Shown: piece after piece, positions 8,146 through 17,030 of the stretch
How positions within the stretch are numbered: the first letter of the stretch is position 1
Layout: every line of letters starts with the position of its first letter
Assembly: GCA_028281005.1 (NCBI GenBank)
Contig: JANQKS010000078.1
Span: 1-64,000, forward strand
DNA: 64,000 bases
Direction: 5' to 3'
Source of the DNA: Pseudomonadales bacterium
GTDB lineage: Bacteria; Pseudomonadota; Gammaproteobacteria; Pseudomonadales; Azotimanducaceae
Translations under genes and position numbers: made by a program
The notes under the pieces: generated by a model
Databases searched by the model: none
What the model was told of the DNA's origin: nothing
Seen by the model: the letters and a program-made list of their open reading frames with translations, nothing else

Positions 8146-9276
8146 ATGGCTGCCGAACCTGAAAAAAAATCTCGAGACCTGTTCTGGTTTCGTTTACATG
8201 CGTGGGTTGGACTGAAACTTTCGATATTCATGAGCTTTATTCTCATCACTGGCACCTTTGCCGTGCTGAGCCACGAAATCGATTGGCTTTTTAACCCGGA
8301 AATGCGCGCAGCACCGGTGGATGCCCAGGCAGTGGCATGGGGTGCCGCTTACGATGAACTCAAGCATCGTCATCCGCATGTTGATCTCGTCAGTCTGGAT
8401 CAATATCCGGACCCCTGGTTTAGCATTCAGGCTATGGTGAACACCCACTGGGGATCCATCGAGCGACTCTGGTTTAAACCCGCGGACGGCACCTACAAAG
8501 GGGCGACACGCTGGTACAACGTGCAACGTTTTTTCCGCATGACGCACCGGCACCTCATGTTGCCCACGCCGATTGGGATTCCAATTGTGACGCTGCTGGC
8601 GGTGCCTTTGCTGATTTCCATTGTTTCAGGATTGTTCAGTTACAAAAAATTTTGGCGCGGTTTCTTCCGCAGGCCACGGCTCGGCAAAGGCCAGCGCATC
8701 GCCTTTGGGGACCTGCATCGCCTCGCTGGGTTGTGGTGCATCTGGTTCATTGTTCTCATCGCCGCGACCAGCATCTGGTATTTCATTGAAGTGATGGGTG
8801 GTAATGCCGGGGCTTTCCCGAAGGTCCAAGATCCACAACCCCGCGCTCAGATCATCCCCGCAGAGCTTGACGGCGCCCGCGTGCAAGCCATGGTGGATGA
8901 CGCCTATCAACGCTACCCAGGATTGCTGGTACGCCGCATCGTCTTCCCACAAGCCCACACGGGTGCGGTGGTGGTCCAAGGCGACTGGACCGCGGTGCTG
9001 GTGCGTACCCGCGCAAACTCCCTAGCTTACGACCCACTCTCCGGGCAATTCCTGGGCGGGTATCGAGGTGAGGAGTTGTCGATACATCATCGTATATCCG
9101 AGGCCGCCGACCCTCTGCACTTTGGTACATTCGCCGGACTGTGGAGCAAAGTACCTTGGTTCTTGTTCGGTGTGTTCATGAGCTTTCTCTCCATCAGCGG
9201 TTGTGTGATCTACGGACAGCGAGCCTTCAAGTCGGTCAGTCGTGGCCGACCCCCCTCCCAGAGCCTGTCGGCATGA
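8146..9276 (+). CDS. Second PepSY-associated transmembrane protein
   Basis: About 376 aa. It has the 'RLHAWVGLKLSIFMSFILITGTF' N-terminal helix, a 'FFRMTHRHLMLPTPIGIPI' segment preceding helix 2, helix 3 following 'GDLHRLAGLWCIW', and a C-terminal helix near 'WFLFGVFMSFLSISGCVIYG'. Four helices around one periplasmic domain is the usual compact PepSY_TM reductase form. ATG 8146 is preferred over the TTG at 8143. It overlaps the next gene by ATGA. With the 533-aa paralogous-type gene upstream, this cluster carries two putative membrane ferric reductases. Confidence 0.75.
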   Translation: MAAEPEKKSRDLFWFRLHAWVGLKLSIFMSFILITGTFAVLSHEIDWLFNPEMRAAPVDAQAVAWGAAYDELKHRHPHVDLVSLDQYPDPWFSIQAMVNTHWGSIERLWFKPADGTYKGATRWYNVQRFFRMTHRHLMLPTPIGIPIVTLLAVPLLISIVSGLFSYKKFWRGFFRRPRLGKGQRIAFGDLHRLAGLWCIWFIVLIAATSIWYFIEVMGGNAGAFPKVQDPQPRAQIIPAELDGARVQAMVDDAYQRYPGLLVRRIVFPQAHTGAVVVQGDWTAVLVRTRANSLAYDPLSGQFLGGYRGEELSIHHRISEAADPLHFGTFAGLWSKVPWFLFGVFMSFLSISGCVIYGQRAFKSVSRGRPPSQSLSA

Positions 9277-9668
9277 GCGCCACCAAGTTGTATTGGCGGT
9301 CGATGGGTTTCTGGAAGTGGATATGTTTGTTTCCGGTGGTCATGGCATTGCTGCTGTTCGCGGCGGCCGGACCGATGGTGGCACGCACCGAGAAAAACCA
9401 AGGTGAGCAGCAGCTTGGTGAACAGACCTTCACACTGTACACCACCGGTGCTGTCGAGCCCGGCGCACAGCTACAGCTGCGTTTGGAACCCGTCGTAACG
9501 GACGCGTCGTTTTTCTTAAAAGGTGCGCAAGACGCACCTCAAATGTCCGCTAACGGCATTGCGTTGTTTGAGGTGACCGAATCTTGTGAGGCTCTGGTCG
9601 CAGTGGTCGAATTTCAAGGCGCCAGCGCGGAGTGGCTGCTCGGCCGTAGCATCAGCGCTGACTGTTGA
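9273..9668 (+). CDS. Hypothetical membrane-anchored protein, last gene of PepSY cluster
   Basis: 131 aa from an ATG overlapping the PepSY stop (ATGA). One N-terminal helix (FWKWICLFPVVMALLLFAAA) is followed by a periplasm-facing domain of about 100 residues with two cysteines (ESCEALV and the C-terminal SADC), which could form a disulfide. I do not recognise the family. Operon position suggests an accessory role to the PepSY reductases. Confidence 0.6.
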   Translation: MSATKLYWRSMGFWKWICLFPVVMALLLFAAAGPMVARTEKNQGEQQLGEQTFTLYTTGAVEPGAQLQLRLEPVVTDASFFLKGAQDAPQMSANGIALFEVTESCEALVAVVEFQGASAEWLLGRSISADC

Positions 9669-9786
9669 CCAGAAATCGCGTGCAGCGTCGTGCAATTGGC
9701 TGAAGTCGCGTTCAACCTCTTGTGCATAAAGATGGTTATTCCCAAATGCCCGATCACGCCCGAAGAGCACATCTCAGCCCGGCTGC

Positions 9787-10506
9787 TCAACTGTCCTCCC
9801 GAGACCGCTGGTTGCTGTATAGATTTACGTTCCAAGTGATCAGTGTCGCCGCCAGAAACAATAGTGTGAACAGTGTTGTACCCCACGCCGGGCGTATAAA
9901 TCCTCCAAACGGCGCAGGTAACATTTCAATCAACGGTTGGGTCAGCGGTACGATCAAAGGCGTCAGGACAACCATCCAGCGGGGGAATAGCGTGCGCCCA
10001 GACATAATGGCAACCAGCAGCCACACACTGCCAACGACGCTCAACACGCCAATCACCATGATGAGAGAGTCGTGATAAGCGTGCATGCGCTCAGCCAATG
10101 TCGTGACCGTTTCGGACAACGCTGCAGGCGCGTCACGTTGGGCATGAAAGCCAGCGGCATACAACGCATAAGACCCGTGATAGCCGGGGAAGAGGCTGAA
10201 GAGCCAGCCGAGAAAGAACACCGGAGGTATAGAAAGCCAGCGACCGGCTGGGGCGAGCGCCACGTATAGTGGCAGGAAGCCCAGCAACCAGAACGGCAGC
10301 GCCACGTTGCCCATGATGCTGCCGAGCGCGATGAGATCATATGGGACAAACGCCAAGTGCTCGTATGTGTTGACGGCACTTCGGGCGATCACTCCACCTT
10401 GCAGGTAGTAGTCGCTGACCGCATTGACCAAACCTCCAGCGACCGCCAAAACACCCGCCGCCTGCACCACCGGGGGACTGACCCGAAAACCACCACATTC
10501 ATTCAT
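9787..10506 (-). CDS. DUF6796-like polytopic membrane protein
   Basis: 239 aa from the ATG at 10506, preceded by a purine-rich 'GAGGGTAGAAG'; the track's longer start (10638) adds a basic, non-natural leader. Seven or so hydrophobic helices are visible, starting 'VVQAAGVLAVAGGLVNAVSDYYLQG'. The organisation resembles uncharacterised DUF6796-type membrane proteins (recalled, uncertain). A second protein of similar design is encoded at 25624-26298. Convergent with the PepSY operon; function unknown. Confidence 0.65.
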   Translation of the reverse strand: MNECGGFRVSPPVVQAAGVLAVAGGLVNAVSDYYLQGGVIARSAVNTYEHLAFVPYDLIALGSIMGNVALPFWLLGFLPLYVALAPAGRWLSIPPVFFLGWLFSLFPGYHGSYALYAAGFHAQRDAPAALSETVTTLAERMHAYHDSLIMVIGVLSVVGSVWLLVAIMSGRTLFPRWMVVLTPLIVPLTQPLIEMLPAPFGGFIRPAWGTTLFTLLFLAATLITWNVNLYSNQRSREDS

Positions 10507-10715
10507 TCTTCTACCCTCTAAAAAGCAGCCGGCAGGCGGTCGACTGGCTGCTGCTTGATTGGTGGTTGCTGCGCCGGTTGCAACCGCGCTGGTTAATCCC
10601 AAAGGATACAAACCCTTCCGCCTGGCGGGCCGCCTCACAATAAAAGCGTGATTTTCGCGGTTTTGTCATCGGCAGCCTGTTGGCTATAGAATGGGCAGGT
10701 CTGGTTGCACTCATT

Positions 10716-11785
10716 CTATTCTGAATAGCGCCAACAAATGACAAAGGGCGCCGCAGCGCCCGCGGCAATCTGACCGTGTGCGCGTGCATCGTCGAGGATC
10801 TCCTTGACCTTTTCGTATTGCATTTTGTTCTGTAGCGGACCCAGTGCGGTACCTTGTTGCAGACCATCGCCAACGACCGTGTTGTTGGCAATCTCGGACA
10901 GCTCATCGACTACCTCGTCGTAGATCGACTCGTGCACATACAAGCGCTTGAGAGCAGCACACATCTGACCGGAATTCCAGAAGGCGCCCTGAAACAGCTG
11001 CGGCGCAACCTCCTTGGGGTCAACGTCAGCCATTACAATGCCGGCATCGTTACCACCAAGCTCCAGGGTGATACGCTTCAGCAGGCTAGCCGCACTTTCC
11101 ATTACTTTCTTGCCGGTGGCGGTGGAGCCAGTGAACGACACCTTGCGTACATCCGGATGTTGCGTCAGCGCGCCGCCCAGGTCATTGGCGTCCGCGACAA
11201 TGTTGACCACCCCTGCAGGCACAATGTCCTTGATGATCTCACCCAGCCTCAGCGTCGACAGTGGTGTGGTCGGCGCAGGTTTGACGACAATGGTATTGCC
11301 CGCAATCGGCGCGGCGGGCAACTTAAACCCCAGCAAAAGCAGCGGAAAGTTCCAAGGTAGAATCGCACCCCACAACACCCAATGGTGTTCGATGCGCCTC
11401 CACGCGACGCGCTTCGCTGTCGTCACGCACTTCTACGTCGAGGTTTAGAGAAGTGAAATAGCGAAAGAAGGCAGCGGTGCCATGCACTTCCATGGTGGCA
11501 TCCGCGAGGGGTTTACCCTGTTCCTGAACCAGAATCTGAGCAAGCTTTTCAGCCTGTCCCTCAATGGCATCCGCCATGGCCGGCCAACACCACCTGCTTG
11601 CGTTGGTCGATGGACTGCGCACTCCAGTTGGGGAAGGCCGCTTTGGCTGCGGCGACAGCCTCGTTGAGTTGTTTCTCCGAGCCCCGCGAGCAGGTCGCAT
11701 ATACCTCTTCGGTAGCGGGGTTGAGTACATCAAGCGTGGCGTCGCCTTCGACCAATTGTCCGTTGATGAGTAGGGGGGAAGTCAT
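10716..11785 (-). pseudogene. Aldehyde dehydrogenase, frameshifted and 3'-truncated
   Basis: NAD(P)-dependent aldehyde dehydrogenases are about 470-500 aa. Here homology is spread over three frames: N-terminus 11785 to about 11575 (LLINGQLVEGDATLDVLNPA), middle about 11570-11380 (EKLAQILVQEQGKPLADAT), and the catalytic part from about 11380 (GAILPWNFPLLLLGFKLPAA). The general-base motif 'LELGGNDAG' and nucleophile 'NSGQMCAALKR' survive, but the last 140 or so residues are missing. The final frame instead runs through a hairpin terminator. Two frame losses plus truncation make a pseudogene likely. It follows the heme operon in the same direction, downstream of a tandem repeat. Confidence 0.85.
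10741..10761 (-). terminator. Probable rho-independent terminator
   Basis: On the minus strand GGGCGC-TGCG-GCGCCC forms a 6-bp GC-only stem with a 4-nt loop followed by TTTGT. It lies inside the 3' remnant of the aldehyde dehydrogenase ORF, indicating that the gene's real 3' end has been lost. Confidence 0.6.
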
Positions 11786-11813
11786 GGTAAATCTCTCGTT
11801 GGTGGCGTTCTAT

Positions 11814-11845
11814 GAACGCACATTGTATAGAACGCATATTGTATA
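11814..11845. repeat. 16-bp tandem direct repeat
   Basis: gaacgcacattgtata at 11814-11829 is followed immediately by gaacgcatattgtata at 11830-11845 (one mismatch). It lies in the leader of the aldehyde dehydrogenase remnant; the next bases (aatgagtctcatt) form a small palindrome. It could be a regulator operator left with the decayed gene. Confidence 0.6.
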
Positions 11846-11865
11846 CGAATGAGTCTCATTTAGGT

Positions 11866-12462
11866 TTATGGTTTAATCAACTCGACGGTGATGAACAGCG
11901 TCACTTCATCGCCTACCACCGGCGCGTATTTGCCAAGCCCCCAGGCCGAACGTGAAAGCGTACCACTGGCCGACAGACCAATGGTTGGGATGTTTCGCAT
12001 GGGGTGATTGCCTACCTTGTTGATTGTGGCGTTCAGCGTGACCGGCTTAGTCACACCTTTGATCGTGAGGTTTCCGGTCACATCAAAGGTGTTGTCACCT
12101 GTCGCCACCATCTCAGTTGAGGCAAATGTGATTTCCGGATGATTTGCCGTATCAAAATACTCTGTACCGTTGAGATGCTTGTCAAATTCATCAACTCGAC
12201 TGTCGATGCTGGACGCATCAATGGTCACGTTCACCGAACTCTCGGCGGGATTGTCGATATTCGCGGTGAGTTCGACGTCAAAGCTATTGAAGCCTACGTG
12301 TGGCGTCGAAAATCCGAGGTGATCGTATGAAAACGTGATGTAGCCGTGCGTGTTTTCCAATTCATAGGTACCACTAGGCACATCAAATCCAACGGCGGAA
12401 TTTGCCGCACCCATGAGGCAGAGCCCCAGCATTGCTGCGCTAAGAAATTGACGTATTTGCAT
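11866..12462 (-). CDS. YceI-family periplasmic protein
   Basis: 198 aa with a cleavable signal peptide (MQIRQFLSAAMLGLCLMGAANS) and a full YceI lipocalin-like beta-barrel ('GTYELENTHGYITFSYDHLG' through 'GDEVTLFITVEL'). These bind polyisoprenoid-type lipids in the periplasm. The start follows a clear AAGGAG site. It is 57 bp downstream of a cytochrome b561-YceI fusion, so the operon encodes two YceI domains. This matches the common yceJ-yceI pairing in Enterobacteria. Last intact gene of the heme operon. Confidence 0.9.
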   Translation of the reverse strand: MQIRQFLSAAMLGLCLMGAANSAVGFDVPSGTYELENTHGYITFSYDHLGFSTPHVGFNSFDVELTANIDNPAESSVNVTIDASSIDSRVDEFDKHLNGTEYFDTANHPEITFASTEMVATGDNTFDVTGNLTIKGVTKPVTLNATINKVGNHPMRNIPTIGLSASGTLSRSAWGLGKYAPVVGDEVTLFITVELIKP

Positions 12463-12519
12463 ATTGTCTCCTTGGTTTAGTCCGAACAGTTAATTTGCTG
12501 GTGTGTCACCCTGTGACTT

Positions 12520-13764
12520 TTAGGGCTGTGCGCTAACCCGCACCTGCACCTCCACAAACTGACCAACCCAGGTGGTATCTCGCCAATCACCTGTACCTAC
12601 GTTGAATGCCAGTCGATCGATGGTGGCGACGCCGGTTAATACTTTAACGGATTCAGTCTGAGTGACAGAAAAGCTGAATTCTACCGGCAGCCGCAGGGTT
12701 TTTATCTGTAGCTGACCGGTAGTGGTGAATCCTTCCGCTTGGGTTTTGAAGTCGGTGCTGACAAAGGTTGCCGTGTCGAATTGCTCGACGTCAAAAAACT
12801 CTACCCCACGCAGCGTATTGTCCCGTTCATCGTCATTTGAACTAACCGCACGGGTTACGATGGTCACGTCCGCACTGCTGTTTGCCAACTGTTTATCATC
12901 AAACCGTATATCGGCCTGCCAATCCAGCCAACGGCCGCTAAACGGCGCGCCCGCCTGTTGGCAGGTAAACTGAATGTAACTGTCGGCATAGTCAATTTGC
13001 CAAGATGGAATGTCCGTAGGTTGTGGACTCACTCGATCAGGCGACGTCTGCACAACAGCAGAGTCCGCCTGAGCTCGGCTGCCAGCGCCAGGAGACGTCG
13101 CAGTTGGTATCAGCAGGTATGTACCAAACACCACAACGCTCAAACTCGCGGCCACCGCGGGCCATGACAGCATACGCCGGAGGATGTCATCCCGGTCCCA
13201 CAATGCATGCTTTAGCGCTGCGCCCACGTGCAATACAGCCAGCGCTATCAGGCCTTTCGCCAAGCTCTCGTGAATGAATTGCAACTGTTCCTTGAGCGTT
13301 TCATCCGGACCGACCAGATCCGGCAGTTCGAGTTGGTTAAACCAGCTTACTGAGTATGCAGAGGCTGAAGACATCAGCCAGCCGCTGAGCGGCAGCAGAA
13401 ACATACAAAAATAAAACCCCCAATGAGTGGCGCGGGCTGCAATAAGTTGCCATGCGGTAGTGTCTTCCGCCGCAGCCGGGGGCGGGTGCCGAAAGCGCCA
13501 AACCAGACGCAATCCCGCCAACAGCAGTAGCGTCATGCCTACTGATTTGTGGTTTGCCAACAGCGCAAGCTGAGGCAATAGCCGCCCCGCTTCTGCTGCG
13601 CGAGAAGCAAACTCTGCCAGCACAAATTGCACCACAATCCCAGCCGCAATCAGCCAATGCAGCCACCGCGCGGTTTGGGTGTAAGCCACGCTCAATTCAA
13701 CAAGGAGCCAGACGGACAGGTGTGAGCAGCAATTAGGCGGTGCCTTCCGCGGCAAGCGCTTCAC
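12520..13764 (-). CDS. Cytochrome b561 / YceI fusion protein
   Basis: Up to 414 aa. Residues about 28-205 form a four-helix cytochrome b561 domain with likely heme histidines ('RWLHWLIAAGIVVQFVL', 'NHKSVGM', 'THWGFYF', 'AVLHVGAALKHALW'). A fifth helix and a linker lead to a C-terminal YceI barrel (residues about 250-414, 'WQIDYADSYIQFTC' onward). The electron-carrying membrane part and the periplasmic lipid-binding part are thus one chain. The annotated GTG start overlaps the DUF2470 gene by 32 bp; an internal GTG at 13689 is an alternative, and neither has a strong ribosome-binding site. Part of the heme operon. Confidence 0.85.
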   Translation of the reverse strand: MKRLPRKAPPNCCSHLSVWLLVELSVAYTQTARWLHWLIAAGIVVQFVLAEFASRAAEAGRLLPQLALLANHKSVGMTLLLLAGLRLVWRFRHPPPAAAEDTTAWQLIAARATHWGFYFCMFLLPLSGWLMSSASAYSVSWFNQLELPDLVGPDETLKEQLQFIHESLAKGLIALAVLHVGAALKHALWDRDDILRRMLSWPAVAASLSVVVFGTYLLIPTATSPGAGSRAQADSAVVQTSPDRVSPQPTDIPSWQIDYADSYIQFTCQQAGAPFSGRWLDWQADIRFDDKQLANSSADVTIVTRAVSSNDDERDNTLRGVEFFDVEQFDTATFVSTDFKTQAEGFTTTGQLQIKTLRLPVEFSFSVTQTESVKVLTGVATIDRLAFNVGTGDWRDTTWVGQFVEVQVRVSAQP

Positions 13765-14038
13765 GTGCCGCTATGGCCATCGACACCAACGTGTGGTGGG
13801 CATCTTCCGCGCTGGCTAGCGGCGCCGGAAAGGCGATCTTGATGTCCTGCTCCCCGGGTAACTCTTCTGCTTCAAATCGTAGCACCATATGTTCAGGGAA
13901 TACGTCCACCAAACGCGCCGCACACGCGCGCGGCTGTTTTCCGAAATGCCGTACGTAGGCGAGGCATGCGTCCGCGTGGTCTTCGTTCATGTGATTGATG
14001 ATGCGCGCTTTCGCGGCACCCGGAATAGCGGCAGACAT
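13733..14038 (-). CDS. DUF2470 protein (HugZ C-terminal domain type)
   Basis: 101 aa covering a stand-alone DUF2470 domain, with the 'ARIINHMNEDHADACLAYVR' motif that forms the heme-contacting C-terminal part of HugZ/HutZ heme oxygenases. The split-barrel FMN-like half of HugZ is absent here, so it may act with the adjacent monooxygenase or simply handle heme. It sits 15 bp after the ABM gene in the hmu operon. Confidence 0.8.
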   Translation of the reverse strand: MSAAIPGAAKARIINHMNEDHADACLAYVRHFGKQPRACAARLVDVFPEHMVLRFEAEELPGEQDIKIAFPAPLASAEDAHHTLVSMAIAAREALAAEGTA

Positions 14039-14053
14039 ATAAATCCAGCCTAA

Positions 14054-14356
14054 TCAGAGGACCGATTCGAACGTTTCGAGATCCGGATGTCCAAGATAGG
14101 TCCCTTTTGGCGCACTGGTCTGAGCATGTGCCTTGCTGAATGCCTCTGACTCGGTCCACGCAATGAAGGCTTCTCGGGAATCCCACACAGAATGTGACGC
14201 GTACAGCACGTGATCGTCGTGCTCAGGCCCCTTAAGCAGGTTAAAGGTCTTAAAACCCGGCACTGTATTCAGATAGGAATCCCGTTCGCGCCAGATCTTC
14301 TCAAAACCCTCTTCAAATCCCGGCGCAATTTTGAAACGGTTCATTGCGATAAACAT
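14054..14356 (-). CDS. Antibiotic-biosynthesis-monooxygenase-fold protein, putative heme-degrading enzyme
   Basis: 100 aa with a dimeric ferredoxin-like ABM domain: 'MFIAMNRFKIAPGFEEGFEKI', 'FLLKGPEHDD'-type loop and 'YASHSVWDSREAFIAWTESEAF'. This is the pattern of HmoA/IsdG-like heme monooxygenases, which open the porphyrin ring to release iron. It follows hmuV by 9 bp, the expected place for a cytoplasmic heme-degrading step. Enzyme activity is inferred from family and context. Confidence 0.8.
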   Translation of the reverse strand: MFIAMNRFKIAPGFEEGFEKIWRERDSYLNTVPGFKTFNLLKGPEHDDHVLYASHSVWDSREAFIAWTESEAFSKAHAQTSAPKGTYLGHPDLETFESVL

Positions 14357-14365
14357 AGTGTCTCC

Positions 14366-15133
14366 TTATGAATAGACCACGAGTCGATTAAGTTGTTGGT
14401 GACGCTCCACTCGCATGGGAGTGGCGTACGTCGCGGTTAATAGTTCGTCACGCAGCACCTCTTGCGGTGAACCCGCTCCGACCACTGTACCCGCTTTCAA
14501 CATCACCAGGCGATCAGCAAACCGGCTGGCCAGATTCAAGTCGTGCATAACAACAACCACGCCAATGTTACGCGCCGCGGCTTGGCGGGCAAGGTCCAAC
14601 ACCAAGAGTTCGTGCGCCACATCCAAACTTGACGTGGGTTCGTCCAGCAGCATATAGCGCGCCTGCTCAACTGGCGATAGCGGATCAATTTGCAACAGAG
14701 CTCGCGCAAACTGTACCCGCTGTTGTTCACCCCCAGATAGCGTATTAAAGCGACGGCCAAGCAAAGCTTCCAAGTCACAGACCTGCACTACCCAGGCAAA
14801 GCGCTCCTGCAATTCCACCCAACGGCCGATCCAGCCCATGGCGAGAATCTCATCCACGGTGAAATCAAATACAACCTGACTGTTTTGCGTCATCACGCAG
14901 CGCTGTCTGGCACGCTCGGCGAGACTCAGCTTAGCCAAGGCTTGCCCGTTAATCACCACGCTGCCGCTGACGGGATTCAACTCACCGCTTAGCAGCCGCA
15001 ACAACGTGGTTTTACCTGCGCCATTGGGGCCCACAATAGCCGTCAATTGGCCCGCATGGAACGTTGCGTCCACACCAGACACCACCTGCTTGCCGCGGTG
15101 CGCAAACTGCAGGGCTGTTGCCACCAAACTCAT
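14366..15133 (-). CDS. hmuV: Heme ABC transporter ATP-binding protein
   Basis: 255 aa from ATG 15133, which overlaps the hmuU stop (ATGA); the track's extra N-terminus is rejected. Walker A 'GPNGAGKTT', signature 'LSGGEQQRVQFARAL', Walker B 'MLLDEPTSSLD' and H-loop 'VVMHDLN' are intact. It energises inner-membrane heme import with HmuU and HmuT. Confidence 0.9.
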   Translation of the reverse strand: MSLVATALQFAHRGKQVVSGVDATFHAGQLTAIVGPNGAGKTTLLRLLSGELNPVSGSVVINGQALAKLSLAERARQRCVMTQNSQVVFDFTVDEILAMGWIGRWVELQERFAWVVQVCDLEALLGRRFNTLSGGEQQRVQFARALLQIDPLSPVEQARYMLLDEPTSSLDVAHELLVLDLARQAAARNIGVVVVMHDLNLASRFADRLVMLKAGTVVGAGSPQEVLRDELLTATYATPMRVERHQQLNRLVVYS

Positions 15134-16164
15134 ACCGGCCGCACGCGTGCAATCAGCCACAAAAAGAAAGGCGCGCCCAGCGCGCTGGTCACCAAGCTGA
15201 CAGGAATTTCAGCGGGAGAGACCACTGTGCGGGACACCAAGTCCGCCGCAACCATCAAGGCGGCGCCCAACAGGACCGCATTAGGTAGCAGGTACTTGTG
15301 CACGGGACCCAGCAACAAGCGCACCAGATGCGGCACCACCAGGCCAACAAAGCCGATAATACCCGACAAGGCAACCCCTGCCCCAACACCCGCGGCCGTA
15401 CACAGAATTACAACCCGTTTTAGACGCGCAACGTCTACTCCTAGAAAAGCAGCATCAGCCTCGCCAAGTTGCAACAAGTCCAAACCCCGCGCTTGACGCA
15501 ACAGAAACACCCCCGCGACCGTGATGATGGCAAAGGCTGGTAATACCGTTTGCCAACCCGCGCGGCCAAAACTCCCCATCATCCAGAACACCAACGTTCG
15601 CAATTGCGCATCGTCGCTTAAATACTGAAACGCTCCGATACCAACCGTGGCCAAGGCGTTAATCGCAATACCCACCAACAACAGCGTGACAATGCTGAAA
15701 TGCCCAAACCAAGCCGCGAAGGCGTAGAGAAATACCGTCACCAACAACGCGCCCGCCACTGCCGCTAACGGCAATGCATAGGGACGCACCGATTCCGGCA
15801 AAGACAGCGCATCGCCAATCACAATCATCGAAATTGCGCCTAAGGCGGCTCCGGCAGACACACCGATGAGACCAGGATCGGCGAGGGGATTGCGAAACAA
15901 ACCCTGCAGCGCCGCGCCCGCAACACCCAAAATGCCGCCGACAAAGGCGGCTAACAGCACTCGCGGTGCGCGTATTTCAGTGAATACGGTGCGTTCCAAA
16001 GTGCTGGCCTCACCAGACAACAGCGCCGGCAAAGGCACATGTATTGCCCCAAGGGAGAAGCCGACTAACAAAGTGCCGACAAACACCAGTGCCAGAATCC
16101 ACGTGCGGTTTGTCCGCACGCCCAACTCTACTCCCGCACCGGCCTGCAGAGTTTCGGTGTTCAT
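15130..16164 (-). CDS. hmuU: Heme ABC transporter permease (FecCD family)
   Basis: 344 aa, highly hydrophobic, with about ten helices and the FecCD-typical 'GVAGAALQGLFRNPLADPGLIGVSAGAALGA' region (quoted in part) and the 'GFVGLVVPHLVRLLLGP' loop that docks the ATPase. It overlaps hmuT at its start and hmuV at its stop by four bases each, indicating tight translational coupling. Works in heme or heme-siderophore uptake across the inner membrane. Confidence 0.9.
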   Translation of the reverse strand: MNTETLQAGAGVELGVRTNRTWILALVFVGTLLVGFSLGAIHVPLPALLSGEASTLERTVFTEIRAPRVLLAAFVGGILGVAGAALQGLFRNPLADPGLIGVSAGAALGAISMIVIGDALSLPESVRPYALPLAAVAGALLVTVFLYAFAAWFGHFSIVTLLLVGIAINALATVGIGAFQYLSDDAQLRTLVFWMMGSFGRAGWQTVLPAFAIITVAGVFLLRQARGLDLLQLGEADAAFLGVDVARLKRVVILCTAAGVGAGVALSGIIGFVGLVVPHLVRLLLGPVHKYLLPNAVLLGAALMVAADLVSRTVVSPAEIPVSLVTSALGAPFFLWLIARVRPV

Positions 16165-17030
16165 CCTTCCGCGGAGGGGAGTGTCCCGAGCTGCATGGCC
16201 AGATCCACGGCAGTCGCCAGCGTGCGGGGACCAAAACCGAGGAGCGACATACCGTCAAATACGATTAGAGCTTGTGAGCGACCGGCGTCCGTCAGGCGGA
16301 TACCCGGATGGCTAAGAACCTTATCTATACCGCCTGCTCCGTCTACCGCTCTTTGGGTCAGCACAAGGTACTCGGGATTTGATCGCGCCATGGCTTCCAG
16401 CGAAATTGGCTTCCAGCCCTCAAATCCGCCAAAAACGTTCTGCGCCCCAACCATGTCCAACATGTTCTGCGCCGACGTGTCGGCGCCGCCCCCAACCGGA
16501 CCCGCTTCACCCAGCGTGAGCAACACAGCCACCCGCGGGGCACGGTCTGTTTGCACCTGATTAAGTGCGTCCGCCTGCCCGGCCAAACGTGCCGCCAGCG
16601 CATCGGCAGCCGCTGTGGGCGCACCCATGACAGTTGCAACACAGTCAACTTTCGCGCGGATGTCTGCCGCAGTAAGGGATTGAGCCACGCGCACAACCTG
16701 TAGGCCGGCATTAGCAACCTGTGTCACCACTTCATCTGGACCCATGTCGTGCTCACCCATTAGCAGTGTGGGATCCAGTGACAGCAGCCCTTCTGCCGAC
16801 AGCGTGCGCACGTAGCCGATGGACGGCAGTTCGGTTGCAGCCGGTGGGTAGTTGGAGGTTCTATCAACCCCGACGACGCGATGTTCAATGCCGAGCTCGT
16901 ACGCAATTTCAGTCAACGACCCACCGGCAATGACAACGCGACTGGCGTCTTCAGCTGCATCGTCACACGCCCACGCCGGCAGGCCCAAGCCGAGCAACAC
17001 CAGCACGCTAAAACGCAATTTATGCATCAA
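16161..17030 (-). CDS. hmuT: Periplasmic heme-binding protein
   Basis: 289 aa with a signal peptide (MMHKLRFSVLVLLGLGLPAWA) and a class III periplasmic binding fold. 'VVIAGGSLTEIAYELG' and 'LPSIGYVRTLSAEGLLSL' are typical of HmuT/ShuT; the tyrosine in the GYVR motif is a plausible heme ligand. It overlaps both the receptor gene upstream and hmuU downstream, so the receptor and transporter are made as one translational unit. Confidence 0.9.
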   Translation of the reverse strand: MMHKLRFSVLVLLGLGLPAWACDDAAEDASRVVIAGGSLTEIAYELGIEHRVVGVDRTSNYPPAATELPSIGYVRTLSAEGLLSLDPTLLMGEHDMGPDEVVTQVANAGLQVVRVAQSLTAADIRAKVDCVATVMGAPTAAADALAARLAGQADALNQVQTDRAPRVAVLLTLGEAGPVGGGADTSAQNMLDMVGAQNVFGGFEGWKPISLEAMARSNPEYLVLTQRAVDGAGGIDKVLSHPGIRLTDAGRSQALIVFDGMSLLGFGPRTLATAVDLAMQLGTLPSAEG

